This document shows, in pieces, positions 25,271 to 34,487 of a stretch of DNA of 64,000 nt. The position numbers were made by a program, and so were the translations under genes. Numbering within the stretch: the first letter of the stretch is position 1; each line of letters opens with the position of its first letter. Source of the stretch: Nesterenkonia sandarakina (GTDB taxonomy: Bacteria > Actinomycetota > Actinomycetes > Actinomycetales > Micrococcaceae); contig NZ_PVTY01000001.1 of assembly GCF_003003175.1 (NCBI RefSeq), forward strand, positions 248,001-312,000, in the 5' to 3' direction. Below the pieces are notes generated by a model. That model saw only the letters and a program-made list of their open reading frames with translations. It had not been told where the DNA came from and did not search any database.

Positions 25271-26656
25271 TCAGCTCTGCTTGGTGTCCTCGGAAGCCTC
25301 AGCCTCGGTGTTCTCGGTCTCTGGGGTCTCAGCCTCTGGGGCCTCGACCTCATCCTCGTCCCCGGCAGGGGTCACGAAGTCGGTCAGGTCCACGAGGTTG
25401 CCCTCGGTGTCCTTGACGACGGCGAGCTCGAGCACCTTGGCAAGCGCCTTGCGACGGCGAACCTCGCCCATGATCATCGGGACCTGGCCGGCCTGATCGA
25501 GCATCTGCGCGAACTGGTTCGGCTCCATGCCGTACTGCGAGGCGGTCGAGACGATGTACTCGATGACCTCGCTCTGCTCCACGCCGATCTCTTCCTTCTG
25601 CGCGATCTCGTCGAGGACGAGCTCGTTGCGGAAGGCCTCAGCGGTCTGCTTGGAGAGCTCCTCGCGGTGCTCCTCGGTGTCGTGATCGTCGCCGGGCTGG
25701 TGGCCCTGGGAGGAGAAGTGCTGCTCGACCTGCTCGGCGACCACGGACTCGGGCACCGGCACCTCGATGAGCTCCATGAGCTTCTCCAGGACCTTGTCGC
25801 GTGCTTCCACGCCCTGCTCCACGACGAGGTTCTCCTCGGCCTTGGACTTCAGGTCTGCGCGAAGCTCCTCGATGGTGTCGAACTCCGAGGCGAGCTGAGC
25901 GAACTCGTCGTCGGCCTCGGGAAGCTCGCGCTCCTTGACGGCCTGCAGGGTGACCTTGACCGATGCGGTCTCACCTGAGTGGTCGCCGCCGGCCAGAGTG
26001 GTCTCGAACGTGGCGTCCTCGCCGGCGGAGAGACCCTCGAGGGCCTCATCGATGCCCTGGAGCATGGTGCCTGCGCCCACCTGGTAGGAGAGGCCGGAGG
26101 CGGTGTCGACCTCTTCCTCACCGACGGTGGCGATGAGGTCGATGGTGACGAAGTCGTCGTTCGCGGCGGGGCGCTCGACGTCCTTGAGCGTGCCGAAGCG
26201 GCCGCGGAGCTCGTCGAGCTGCTCCTGGACTGCTGCGTCGTCTGCGGAGCGTGACTCGACCTCGACCTCGAGGCCGGAGTAGTCGGGCAGCTCGATGACT
26301 GGCTTGATGTCCAGCTCGCCGGTGAACTTCAGCACGCCTTCGTTGGTCTTGACGTCGGGGATCTCCTCGATCTCCACCTCAGGACGCGACAGCGGGGCGA
26401 GGTCGGCCTCGGCCAGACCCTGCTGGTAGAAGTCGTTGAGGCCATCGTTGATGGCCTGCTGGATGACGTACTCGCGACCGACGCGCTGGTCGATGATCGG
26501 AGCCGGCACCTTGCCCTTGCGGAAGCCTGGAACCTGGACCTGCTCGGCGATGCTCTTGTACGCCGCCTTGATCTTTGGTTCCAGCTCCTCGGAAGTCACC
26601 TCGACGGTGAGCTTGACGCGGGTCGGGTTCAGATTCTCTACGGTGCTCTTGACCAC
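25271..26656 (-). CDS. tig: Trigger factor, ribosome-associated chaperone and prolyl isomerase
   Basis: Binds ribosomal protein L23 at the exit tunnel. The N-terminal ribosome-binding motif is [10 protein letters not shown] (43-52); an FKBP-type isomerase domain covers about 150-245; the C-terminal arm domain follows. The last 30 residues are a strongly acidic tail, a frequent trait of actinobacterial trigger factors. The GTG start has GGAG 8 nt upstream. Adjacent to clpP1 and clpX as in many bacteria. Confidence 0.96.
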   Translation of the reverse strand: MVKSTVENLNPTRVKLTVEVTSEELEPKIKAAYKSIAEQVQVPGFRKGKVPAPIIDQRVGREYVIQQAINDGLNDFYQQGLAEADLAPLSRPEVEIEEIPDVKTNEGVLKFTGELDIKPVIELPDYSGLEVEVESRSADDAAVQEQLDELRGRFGTLKDVERPAANDDFVTIDLIATVGEEEVDTASGLSYQVGAGTMLQGIDEALEGLSAGEDATFETTLAGGDHSGETASVKVTLQAVKERELPEADDEFAQLASEFDTIEELRADLKSKAEENLVVEQGVEARDKVLEKLMELIEVPVPESVVAEQVEQHFSSQGHQPGDDHDTEEHREELSKQTAEAFRNELVLDEIAQKEEIGVEQSEVIEYIVSTASQYGMEPNQFAQMLDQAGQVPMIMGEVRRRKALAKVLELAVVKDTEGNLVDLTDFVTPAGDEDEVEAPEAETPETENTEAEASEDTKQS

Positions 26657-26696
26657 GTGTGGGGCTCCTGATCGATGACTGGTGAATCGTCTGCTG

Positions 26697-26770
26697 TCGG
26701 GGTGACAGGATTTGAACCTGCGGCCTCACGCTCCCAAAGCGCGCGCTCTACCAAGCTGAGCTACACCCCG
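26697..26770 (-). tRNA. tRNA-Pro(TGG)
   Basis: Reverse strand folds into a standard cloverleaf: acceptor CGGGGTG/CACCCCG with discriminator A, T-arm with GGTTCAAATCC, and anticodon loop TTTGGGA giving TGG. CCA is not encoded. It lies 40 nt ahead of tig on the same strand. Confidence 0.95.
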
Positions 26771-26973
26771 ATTGACCGCCCATCCTGATCGTGCGGTCTG
26801 ACCGTGTGCACGGCGGACCTCCGTGAGGACTTCAGGCGGACCGGTCCACAGTACCGTGTCCTCCCCCAAGGCGGCGAATCCTGAGCCTTGCGCCCAGGTG
26901 AGCTGCTCAAGGAGCCGTTGGGAGCGGCAGATCCGGTGACACCGGGAGTGAGACGACGGTCACCCATTCTCAA

Positions 26974-27003
26974 TTGGCGCACCCGCCGACCTGGTGCTAG
27001 AGT
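26974..27003 (+). promoter_or_regulatory. Predicted promoter of tRNA-Lys
   Basis: TTGGCG (26974-26979) and TAGAGT (26998-27003) with an 18-bp spacer lie about 60 bp before the tRNA. The rest of the 294-bp gap 26771-27064 holds no gene that I can see. Confidence 0.5.
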
Positions 27004-27064
27004 TCTATGTCGTTGCCCTGCTGAGATGCAGAGCAGCGATCATCGGTACAGCGCTTGTGAATAA

Positions 27065-27137
27065 GGGCCTCTAGCTCAATTGGTAGAGCATCAGACTCTT
27101 AATCTGCAGGTTTCGGGTTCAAGTCCCGAGGGGCCCA
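27065..27137 (+). tRNA. tRNA-Lys(CTT)
   Basis: Acceptor GGGCCTC pairs with GGGGCCC (one G-T), the anticodon loop is CTCTTAA giving CTT, and the T-arm contains GGGTTCAAGTCCC. Discriminator A at 27137; CCA not encoded. Confidence 0.95.
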
Positions 27138-27167
27138 CTATCAACGGGCAGGCGCTGTCTGAGGATC

Positions 27168-27210
27168 AGGCCGCCGGATCACGATTCAATCGTGGACCGG
27201 CGGCCTTTTT
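27168..27210 (+). terminator. Intrinsic terminator of tRNA-Lys
   Basis: Ten-bp stem AGGCCGCCGG/CCGGCGGCCT enclosing a second 7-bp stem (cacgatt/aatcgtg), followed by TTTTT. The clearest rho-independent terminator in the window. Confidence 0.9.
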
Positions 27211-27269
27211 CATGTCCGGATCCGGTCCGCCTCTGGCTGCCAGATCACAAGATGCTGCCTGCGGACTGC

Positions 27270-27788
27270 TCAGGCGGCGTTCATCCGCTCGACGATGTCC
27301 ATGAAGTAGTCGATGAAGTCATAGAAGTCGTTCACGTCGCGGCGCTGATGCAGCTCGACCTCCGGGAACTCGTCGAAGCGCACCTGCTCGTGCAGATCCA
27401 GCTTCATCCGGCGCCCGGTGGAGAGGGTCAGCTCGACGAAGTTGTCCTCAGATGCCATTCCGGCGAGGTTCGTGAGGTTCACCAGGGTGGGAATTGCCGC
27501 CGCAGCGGGGCCTGGTTCCTCACCCTGGCGCAGCGCGTGCACCCTGTCCAGCGCGTCATCGAGGTCGACCGGGCAGAGCACGATCTCGACCGGCTCGCGG
27601 CGGTAGCCGACCAGAAGGAGGGATCCACCCCAGGCCCGGGCGGCTCCGCTCCTCGCGGGGTCGCCCAGCCGGTCCACCGTGCAGAGGATGTTGTAGGAGC
27701 CGAAGTTCATCACGGAGGCGTCGAAGCTTGCACGCAGGGCGTCCACCAGGTGCTGTTCCGGCTCGCTGCGCTCGGTGACGATGACCAT
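27270..27788 (-). CDS. Conserved hypothetical protein
   Basis: A 172-residue soluble acidic protein I do not recognise. It has no signal peptide, membrane helix or obvious catalytic motif. The N-terminal half (residues 1-75) contains mixed beta/alpha pattern with SYNILCTVDRLGD; the C-terminal third (EVELHQRRDVNDFYDFIDYFMDIVERM) is helical and rich in aromatic and acidic residues. The start at 27788 is weakly supported by GAGGCACCC upstream, and TAGAAT about 40 nt upstream could be its -10. Divergent from bcp with an 89-bp gap. Function unknown. Confidence 0.7.
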   Translation of the reverse strand: MVIVTERSEPEQHLVDALRASFDASVMNFGSYNILCTVDRLGDPARSGAARAWGGSLLLVGYRREPVEIVLCPVDLDDALDRVHALRQGEEPGPAAAAIPTLVNLTNLAGMASEDNFVELTLSTGRRMKLDLHEQVRFDEFPEVELHQRRDVNDFYDFIDYFMDIVERMNAA

Positions 27789-27877
27789 GGGTGCCTCGAC
27801 TCTCGCGGGGGCTGGGTCGACCTATTCTACGGATAGGCTTGTTCCGGCGCATCAGCCACACCGTTGAAAGGACTTCA

Positions 27878-28345
27878 ATGAGCATTCGACTTGAGACCGG
27901 CGACGTCGCTCCCACCTTCACGCTGCCGGCCGCCGGCGGCGACTCGGTGAGCCTGGACGAGCTGCGGGGCAAGAAGGTCATTCTGTACTTCTATCCCAAG
28001 GCCTCCACTCCCGGATGCACGACCCAGGCCTGCGACTTCCGGGACTCCCTGGACTCCCTCGCCGCGTCCGGCTACACGGTGCTGGGGATCTCCCCGGACC
28101 CGGTGTCGGCTCTGGACTCCTTCACCGAGGAGCAGTCCCTGAGCTTCCCGCTGCTCTCCGATGAGGACCATGCCGTGGCCGAGTCCTACGGCGCCTGGGG
28201 CGAGAAGAAGAACTACGGCCGCGTCGTGGAGGGACTCATCCGTTCCACCATCGTGCTCGACGAGGACGGCAAGGTCTCCCTCGCGCAGTACAACGTGAAG
28301 GCCACCGGCCACGTGGCGCGCCTGCGCGAGAAGCTCGCCGCCTGA
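27878..28345 (+). CDS. bcp: Thioredoxin-dependent thiol peroxidase (BCP/PrxQ family)
   Basis: Reduces peroxides in the cytoplasm with electrons from thioredoxin. The 155-residue protein has KASTPGCTTQAC: peroxidatic Cys47 and resolving Cys52 five residues later, the atypical 2-Cys arrangement. AAAGGA precedes the ATG at 27878; the upstream open stretch to 27791 has no ribosome binding site. Confidence 0.95.
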   Translation: MSIRLETGDVAPTFTLPAAGGDSVSLDELRGKKVILYFYPKASTPGCTTQACDFRDSLDSLAASGYTVLGISPDPVSALDSFTEEQSLSFPLLSDEDHAVAESYGAWGEKKNYGRVVEGLIRSTIVLDEDGKVSLAQYNVKATGHVARLREKLAA

Positions 28346-28527
28346 ACCACCCCGTAGATCCCCAGCCCGAGTTTCAGCCTGACTCATCGCACGGGTCATC
28401 AGGTGAGGCAGCGCCGGCATCTGGTGTCGACCCCTCGCTGAGGGCTCACCGAACCCGGGCTGGGGACCGACGCTCCTGTAGACTGAGGCGTCGCTGCGGG
28501 AAGCCCAGACGCTTCCCGGCGAACGCT

Positions 28528-28611
<84 letters not shown>

Positions 28612-28683
28612 TCGGAAGGCTGAAACCAGCCGCCGAGTCCCCGGGCGCCGGAGGCGCACGACCGGGCGCACCTGATCCACCCG

Positions 28684-28935
28684 TCACCGGGCGAGTTCAG
28701 CCTTGACGTAGGCGACGATCGCATTGGCGTGGCCATGTCCGAGCCCGTGGTCCGCCTTCAGTCCTCGGACGATGTCCATATGGGTGCTTCCGGCATCGAA
28801 CGACTGCACCACCAGATCGATCCAATGCTGCATGGGCTGCCCATACTTCTCTTCGATGCTCGGAAAGTACGAGGCCGGACCTTTGACAGTGGGGGCCGCG
28901 GTGACCTGGGGCGCGATGACTCGATGCGGGTCCAT
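28684..28935 (-). CDS. DUF4287 domain protein
   Basis: Small 83-residue protein with the DUF4287 pattern: ASYFPSIEEKYGQPMQHWIDLV at 24-45 and a helical ADHGLGHGHANAIVAYVK end. Function of the family is unknown. I take the ATG at 28935 (MDPHRVIAPQ); GATAAT lies 6 nt before it and no ribosome binding site is present, so the mRNA may be leaderless. The upstream open frame to 29115 overlaps the divergent gene's leader and is unlikely to be translated. Confidence 0.8.
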   Translation of the reverse strand: MDPHRVIAPQVTAAPTVKGPASYFPSIEEKYGQPMQHWIDLVVQSFDAGSTHMDIVRGLKADHGLGHGHANAIVAYVKAELAR

Positions 28936-29105
28936 GCCAGGATTATCCCTCTGCACAGTCCCGGAACACCAGATGACCCGGATGCCGGTCCATAGGTCAC
29001 TCGACGCGCTCAGACGGGTTCCCCGGAAGGGGCTCAGGTAGTCTGAACCGCGACCAGCAGGGTGCGGGATTCCTGCCGGTCCTGCCCCGATCGAAAGGAC
29101 GCGAG

Positions 29106-30752
29106 ATGCGGTCACCCATGCAGCGCCGTCGCTTTCTCGGTGCCATGGGGCTTGCCAGCACCGCCGGCGCCCTGCACTGGCCCAGTTCGCCCCTCACCCC
29201 CGGCTCCGCCGTCCAGACCGGCGCCGCTGCGTCCCCGGGAGAGGCCGAGCCGCGCGGCGTCGTCCTCTCGGCGGTCTCCGCGGTGACGTCGATGGACCCG
29301 GCCCTGTCGGTGGACACCGAGACCGAGCGGGTCTGCCGGCAGGTCTTCGAGACTCTGGTCGGGATCGACGGCGAAACAGGTGCCACCGCCCCGCTGCTGG
29401 CCACCGATTGGGAGGCCAGCCGGGACGGACTGACCTATACCTTCACGCTGCGCGAGGACGTTCAATTCCACGACGGCAGCGAGCTGACCGCCGAGGTGGT
29501 GGTCGCGAACTTCCAGCGCTGGGGTCGGATGAACGAGCTGCTCGGCGGCGGAGCTCCCGCCCGCACCACGCTGGCCTTCGAGTCGCTCTTCGGAGGATTC
29601 TTCGACGACGAGGACTGCCTGCTGCAATCCATCGAGGCTCCAGCGGAGTTCACGGTGGAGCTGACCCTGTCCGAGCCGCTGGTCTTCCTGCCCCAGGCGC
29701 TGGCGATGCCGGCCTTCGGGATCGCCTCCGCGGAGGTGCTCTCCGACAGCGACCCGGGGCTCCTCGCCCGCGAACCGCGGGGCACCGGCGCCTACCGACT
29801 GGTCAGCGTCAGTGCCGACGAGGTGGTGCTCGAGGCGTTCGAGGACTACTGGGGCGGAGAACCTCCGGCCGAACGCGCAGTGGTGCGCACCCTGCCGCGC
29901 TCCTTCGATCGGCTCCGGGAGCTGCAGCGCGGCGGGATCGACGTCTATGACTACATCACGGCGGACAATCTGCGCTCCCTGGTGCAGTCGGGTCGGCTGA
30001 TCCTGCAGCGCGACCCGTTCTCGGTCCTCTACCTCGGGTTCAACCTGGATCACCCCGTGATGGGAGACCCGGAGGTGCGTGAGGCGGCCGCCCGGGCGAT
30101 CAATCTCACCACCCTGGTGGAGTCCTACTTCCTGGAGGGCAGCCGACCCGCCTACCAGTTCACTCCGGCGGCGTTGGGCGTGCATTCCGAGGAGTCCGCC
30201 CGCTACGGCTACAACGTCGAGGAGGCGCAGGAGCTGCTTGCAGAGACCGGCTACGACGGTGAACCGCTGCGCTTCTACTACCCGATGAACGCCACTCGCA
30301 GCTATTTCCCGCGTCCGGAGGCGGTGTTCGCCTCGATCGCCCGCGACCTGACCGCCGTCGGCTTCAACATCGTGCCCCGCCCGGTGTCCTGGGACGACGG
30401 GTATGTGGATTCGCTGCTCGACGACGATCAGCGGGCGATGCATCTGCTGGGACGCAACGGCGGCTACCGCTCGCCGCACTCGTTCTTCGGTCCGCTGTTC
30501 TCGCACCAGACCACCGAGTTCAACTACGACTCCCCCGAGGTCCGCGAGCTGATCCGCAGCGCCCGCAGCGAGAACGGTGAGCAGTCACGCAATGACATAT
30601 ACCGGGAGATCGCCGACCTGGTCGCCGAGGATCTCCCGGCGCTGCCGCTGGTGCATCCGATCTCCGGCGTGGCGCTGGGCCGGGGCGTCGCGGATTATCC
30701 GATGTCCCCGGTGCTGCACGAGCTCTTCAAGGACATCATCCCGGCGGATTAG
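29106..30752 (+). CDS. Tat-exported peptide/nickel-type solute-binding protein (family 5)
   Basis: A 548-residue periplasmic-type binding protein of the DppA/OppA superfamily (SBP_bac_5): GLTYTFTLREDVQFHDGSELTAEVVVANFQRW near 100-130 is the family core, and GTGAYRLVS and VREAAARAINL follow. The N-terminus QRRRFLGAMGLA is a twin-arginine signal, and no lipobox cysteine follows, so the mature protein would not be lipid-anchored. No ABC permease or ATPase genes adjoin it; it is an orphan in this window. GAAAGG precedes the ATG. Ligand unknown. Confidence 0.88.
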   Translation: MRSPMQRRRFLGAMGLASTAGALHWPSSPLTPGSAVQTGAAASPGEAEPRGVVLSAVSAVTSMDPALSVDTETERVCRQVFETLVGIDGETGATAPLLATDWEASRDGLTYTFTLREDVQFHDGSELTAEVVVANFQRWGRMNELLGGGAPARTTLAFESLFGGFFDDEDCLLQSIEAPAEFTVELTLSEPLVFLPQALAMPAFGIASAEVLSDSDPGLLAREPRGTGAYRLVSVSADEVVLEAFEDYWGGEPPAERAVVRTLPRSFDRLRELQRGGIDVYDYITADNLRSLVQSGRLILQRDPFSVLYLGFNLDHPVMGDPEVREAAARAINLTTLVESYFLEGSRPAYQFTPAALGVHSEESARYGYNVEEAQELLAETGYDGEPLRFYYPMNATRSYFPRPEAVFASIARDLTAVGFNIVPRPVSWDDGYVDSLLDDDQRAMHLLGRNGGYRSPHSFFGPLFSHQTTEFNYDSPEVRELIRSARSENGEQSRNDIYREIADLVAEDLPALPLVHPISGVALGRGVADYPMSPVLHELFKDIIPAD

Positions 30753-30801
30753 CCCCCGCCCCTGGCCGATGGTGGATTTCCCGGGCCCGCGCGGGCGCGG
30801 G

Positions 30802-30851
30802 TAGAGTCGATTCTCGGACATCACGTACCACCCCCGGGTCTCATCAGGGGG
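30802..30851 (+). promoter_or_regulatory. Predicted mqo -10 box and leader hairpin
   Basis: TAGAGT at 30802-30807 is a plausible -10. The resulting leader of about 57 nt holds a small hairpin (CCCCC 30831-30835 with GGGGG 30847-30851) just before the AAGGAG of mqo. No clear -35 is seen. Confidence 0.4.
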
Positions 30852-30870
30852 AACACTCAAGGAGAATTCT

Positions 30871-32382
30871 GTGGCCAAGTCATCGTCGACCAGCGCTCAG
30901 CAGTCCAGTGAAGGGCAGAAGTTCGACGTCGTGCTCATCGGCGCCGGAATCATGTCCACCACCCTCGGCGCCATGCTCAAGGAGCTGGAGCCGAACTGGT
31001 CCATCGGACTGTTCGAAGCTCTGGACCAGGCGGGCCAAGAGTCCTCCGATCCCTGGAACAACGCCGGCACCGGTCACGCGGCGCTGTGTGAGCTCAACTA
31101 CACCCCCCGCGGCGCCGACGGCAAAGTCTCCACCGCCAAGGCGCAGGGCATCAACGAGCAGTTCACCGTCTCCAAGCAGCTCTACTCGCACTGGGTCAAG
31201 GCCGGCACGATCGGCTCCCCGCGCACCTTCATCAACGGCCTGCCGCACATCAGCTTCGTCTGGGGGGATAAGAACGCGCAGTACCTGAAAGACCGCTACG
31301 AGGCGATGAAGGCCCAGCCGCTCTTCTCCGACATCGTGCACACCGAGGATCACGCCGAGATCGCCGAATGGGCCCCGCTGTTGATCGAGGGACGCGATCC
31401 CTCCCAGCGGATCGCCGCCTCGAAGTTCGACAGCGGCACCGACGTCGACTTCGGCTCGCTCACCCGTCAGCTCGCGACCCACCTGGACAGCAACGGCGTG
31501 GACCTGCGCTACGGCCACGAGGTCCAGTCGATCAAGCGCGGCGTGGACGGTCGCTGGGACATCAAGGTCAAGGACAAGTCCACCGGAGACCGCAGCGTGG
31601 CCAGCGCCCGCTTCGTCTTCGTCGGCGCCGGCGGCGGCGCCCTGGGCCTGCTCCAGGGTACAGGCATCGACGAGATCAAGGGCTTCGGCGGCTTCCCCGT
31701 CTCAGGGAAGTTCCTGCGCAGCACCGATCCAGCAGTCGCCGAGCAGCACCACGCGAAGGTCTACGGCCTGGCTTCGGTGGGCGCACCGCCGATGTCGGTT
31801 CCGCACCTGGACACCCGGTTCGTCGAAGGACGGCGCACGCTGATGTTCGGCCCCTACGCCGGGTTCTCCACCAACTTCCTCAAGAGCGGCTCCTTCATGG
31901 ACCTTCCGCTCTCGGTCCGCCCGCACAACCTGGTGCCGATGCTGCAGGTGGGCAAGGACAACACCGACCTGGTGACCTACCTGGTCAAGGAGGTCACCAA
32001 GTCTTCGCGCTCGAAGTTCGACGAGCTGCATGCGTTCTTCCCCAGCGCCGGATCCGATGCCTGGGAGATGATCACCGCCGGACAGCGGGTGCAGGTGATG
32101 AAGAAGAACGAGAAGGGCAAGGGCGTGCTGCAGTTCGGCACCGAGCTGATCTCCGCCCGGGACGGTTCCATCGCCGGACTGCTCGGCGCCTCCCCCGGCG
32201 CCTCCACGGCGCCGTCGATCATGTTCTCGCTGCTCGAGCGCTGCTTCGGCGCGCAGATGGACCGCTGGCGTCCGAAGCTGGAACAGATGGTCCCCTCCTT
32301 CGGTCGGGCACTCAACGACGACCCTGCACTGCTCTCCGAGGTCACCGCCGAGACCGTCGCAACCCTGCAGCTGCAGCCCTGA
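30871..32382 (+). CDS. mqo: Malate:quinone oxidoreductase
   Basis: Membrane-associated FAD enzyme that oxidises malate to oxaloacetate with electrons passing to menaquinone. The N-terminal VVLIGAGIMSTTLGAML is the FAD-binding fold; DPWNNAGTGHAALCELNYTP and the C-terminal LLGASPGASTAPSIM are characteristic. 503 residues from a GTG with AAGGAGAATTCT upstream. The following hydrolase gene starts 3 nt after its stop. Confidence 0.96.
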   Translation: MAKSSSTSAQQSSEGQKFDVVLIGAGIMSTTLGAMLKELEPNWSIGLFEALDQAGQESSDPWNNAGTGHAALCELNYTPRGADGKVSTAKAQGINEQFTVSKQLYSHWVKAGTIGSPRTFINGLPHISFVWGDKNAQYLKDRYEAMKAQPLFSDIVHTEDHAEIAEWAPLLIEGRDPSQRIAASKFDSGTDVDFGSLTRQLATHLDSNGVDLRYGHEVQSIKRGVDGRWDIKVKDKSTGDRSVASARFVFVGAGGGALGLLQGTGIDEIKGFGGFPVSGKFLRSTDPAVAEQHHAKVYGLASVGAPPMSVPHLDTRFVEGRRTLMFGPYAGFSTNFLKSGSFMDLPLSVRPHNLVPMLQVGKDNTDLVTYLVKEVTKSSRSKFDELHAFFPSAGSDAWEMITAGQRVQVMKKNEKGKGVLQFGTELISARDGSIAGLLGASPGASTAPSIMFSLLERCFGAQMDRWRPKLEQMVPSFGRALNDDPALLSEVTAETVATLQLQP

Positions 32383-32385
32383 TCC

Positions 32386-33174
32386 ATGGCTCGCTTGGAG
32401 TTCCCTGCCCCGGAGTCTGTCCGCACCCCGTCGGGTCTGACCCTGCACACCTGGACGCATCAGGATCCCACCGGGCCTCCGGTGCTGCTCATCCACGGCT
32501 TCGCGAGCAGCACGCTCTACAACTGGGTGAAGACCGGCTGGCTCGACCCGCTGGCGAAGACCGGGCGCAGCATCATCGCCGTCGACCTTCCCGGTCACGG
32601 TGAGTCCCAGGATCTCAATCCCGTCCGGGTCCGGGTCCGGGACATCCTCGCCGACCTCAGCGAGCACCTGCGCCAGCAGGGCCACGACAGCGTCGCCGTG
32701 CACGGATACTCGCTGGGCTCGCGGCTTGCCTGGGAGTTCAGTGCGGCGCACCCCGAGATGGTGACGCACCTGATCATGGGCGGCTCCCCCACCGATGATC
32801 GTCTCGGTGCGCTCAAGGCCAAGCAGGCCCGGCTCTGGGTCCAGGAGGGCGTGCGCCCGGTCGATGACCTGACGCGCAACCTCGTGACCCTCGCCGGCGC
32901 GCTGCCCGACGCGAACGTGCCCCACACCGTGGAGCTGCTGCTGAGCCTCTCGGTGGACCCCTACGACCCCGCCGCGGCCGTCCCGCCGGTGCCCACCCTG
33001 GTGGTCGCCGGCGCCGAGGATGACATCGCAGCCGAGGCCGCCTCCCTGGTGCCGCTGGTCACCGCGAAGGGCGCCGTCGCGGCGTTCGTCCAGATTCCCG
33101 AGCGCAATCACATCAACGCGGTGACCTCGAGGGACTATAAGTCAGCCGTGGTGAGCTTCCTGCAGACCTCCTGA
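32386..33174 (+). CDS. Alpha/beta fold hydrolase
   Basis: A 262-residue alpha/beta hydrolase. HG oxyanion motif in VLLIHGFASS, nucleophile elbow GYSLGS, acid residue in VAGAEDD and catalytic His in ERNHINA complete the triad. Starts 3 nt after mqo, so probably co-transcribed with it. Could be an esterase or thioesterase; substrate unknown. Confidence 0.88.
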   Translation: MARLEFPAPESVRTPSGLTLHTWTHQDPTGPPVLLIHGFASSTLYNWVKTGWLDPLAKTGRSIIAVDLPGHGESQDLNPVRVRVRDILADLSEHLRQQGHDSVAVHGYSLGSRLAWEFSAAHPEMVTHLIMGGSPTDDRLGALKAKQARLWVQEGVRPVDDLTRNLVTLAGALPDANVPHTVELLLSLSVDPYDPAAAVPPVPTLVVAGAEDDIAAEAASLVPLVTAKGAVAAFVQIPERNHINAVTSRDYKSAVVSFLQTS

Positions 33175-33182
33175 GCTGCGGC

Positions 33183-34487
33183 TCAGTCACCGTCCGGAAC
33201 GGGCACGGGGTGGTCGACCCGGCGCTCGGGGCTCCCCCAGAGCTGACCCGAGAAGACGACGACGCCAGCCAGCAGGCTCCCGGCCAGGGCCACTGCGGCT
33301 GACGCACCGAGACCGATCTCATCCGCGCCGATCCCGGCCAGGGTGAGGCCCAGGGCGATGCCCAGCAACACTCCCCCGGCGACGGCGGGCATCGCGACGG
33401 GGAGCCGGCGCGTCGGCACACCGAGGGCCAGACCCGCATAGAGTCCCAGGACCAGTCGCCCCAGCACGGCCGACTGCAGCACCGCGATCCCGCTGATCAC
33501 CAGCAGCGACACCAGGCCCACGGGAATCACCACGGCCAGCAGCACCAGCAGCAGGCTCAGCCCGAGCAGCGCGACGACGTGAAGCCGCCTGCGCCGCAGG
33601 ACCAGCGGCTCGGTGAAGCGGGATGGCTTCCAACGGGCACCGAGCACCGCCGCGGCGGCCAGCAGACCGAGCGTCAGGGCGAACAGGCTGGGTCGGGCCA
33701 GCGCCTGCGCAGCACCCAGCACCGAGATCCAGAGACCGCCCAGCACCAGGCCCAGCGCGCCGGCCAAGGCGATCGCCGCGCTGATCCCGCGGGCCCAGGC
33801 TGGGGCCTGTGCGGGTGCGAGCCGTCGATGTTCCAGCAGCTGCTGCTGGGCGTGCTCGGCGCCGCCCAGGGGCAGCCGCGCGGTCTCGGTGGGAACCTCG
33901 AGCGGATCCGTGCGCTCCACCGCGTAGAGCGGCACCGCCACCGCGGTGAGCACCGCGGAGCTGAGCAGGCCCACGGTGGGTCCGAAGCTGAAGCTCAGTC
34001 CGGCCAGCAGCAGGGGCGCGGCGATGAGGGCGGCATCGTCGAGCCGACCCTCCACCCGCAGTCCGTGCCACACCGAGACGCCCTGCTTCCGGGTCCAGGT
34101 GTCGGCGCGGCTGAACGTGGCCACCGCAGGGACGCTCAGACCGGCGATCAGGGTGAAGAGCAGCAGCAGCGTATAGATCGTGGCATCGGCGGTCAGCGTG
34201 TCGCCGCGGGTGAGCCGATCGACGCTGCTCACCATCAGCACCAGCATCAGCACATGGGCGATGGCGCTGACCAGCAGGACGTTGCGGGCGCCGAACCGCT
34301 CGGCGCTCGCGCTGGCTGCCGGGGCAGAGATCGAGATCCCCACCAGGGCGGCCGCGGTGAGCGTTGCGGTGGTGAACATCGACCCGGTGCTGGCGGCGGC
34401 CGCTGCCATGACCCCCATCGGCAGCAACGGTCCCGGCATCCGAGCGGCCAGTGACACCGCACGGGCCAGAGTGGTCGGGCCGCTCAT
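33183..34487 (-). CDS. MFS-type membrane transporter
   Basis: A 434-residue, very hydrophobic, Ala/Leu-rich protein with about 11-12 predicted membrane helices, an MFS-like arrangement with a central cytoplasmic loop near 195-230. The RFGARN loop after helix 2 is a weak version of the MFS motif GxxxDxxGRR. Its ATG overlaps the sbcC stop (ATGA), so it is expressed with sbcDC although no functional tie to DNA repair is evident. Substrate unknown. Confidence 0.7.
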   Translation of the reverse strand: MSGPTTLARAVSLAARMPGPLLPMGVMAAAAASTGSMFTTATLTAAALVGISISAPAASASAERFGARNVLLVSAIAHVLMLVLMVSSVDRLTRGDTLTADATIYTLLLLFTLIAGLSVPAVATFSRADTWTRKQGVSVWHGLRVEGRLDDAALIAAPLLLAGLSFSFGPTVGLLSSAVLTAVAVPLYAVERTDPLEVPTETARLPLGGAEHAQQQLLEHRRLAPAQAPAWARGISAAIALAGALGLVLGGLWISVLGAAQALARPSLFALTLGLLAAAAVLGARWKPSRFTEPLVLRRRRLHVVALLGLSLLLVLLAVVIPVGLVSLLVISGIAVLQSAVLGRLVLGLYAGLALGVPTRRLPVAMPAVAGGVLLGIALGLTLAGIGADEIGLGASAAVALAGSLLAGVVVFSGQLWGSPERRVDHPVPVPDGD

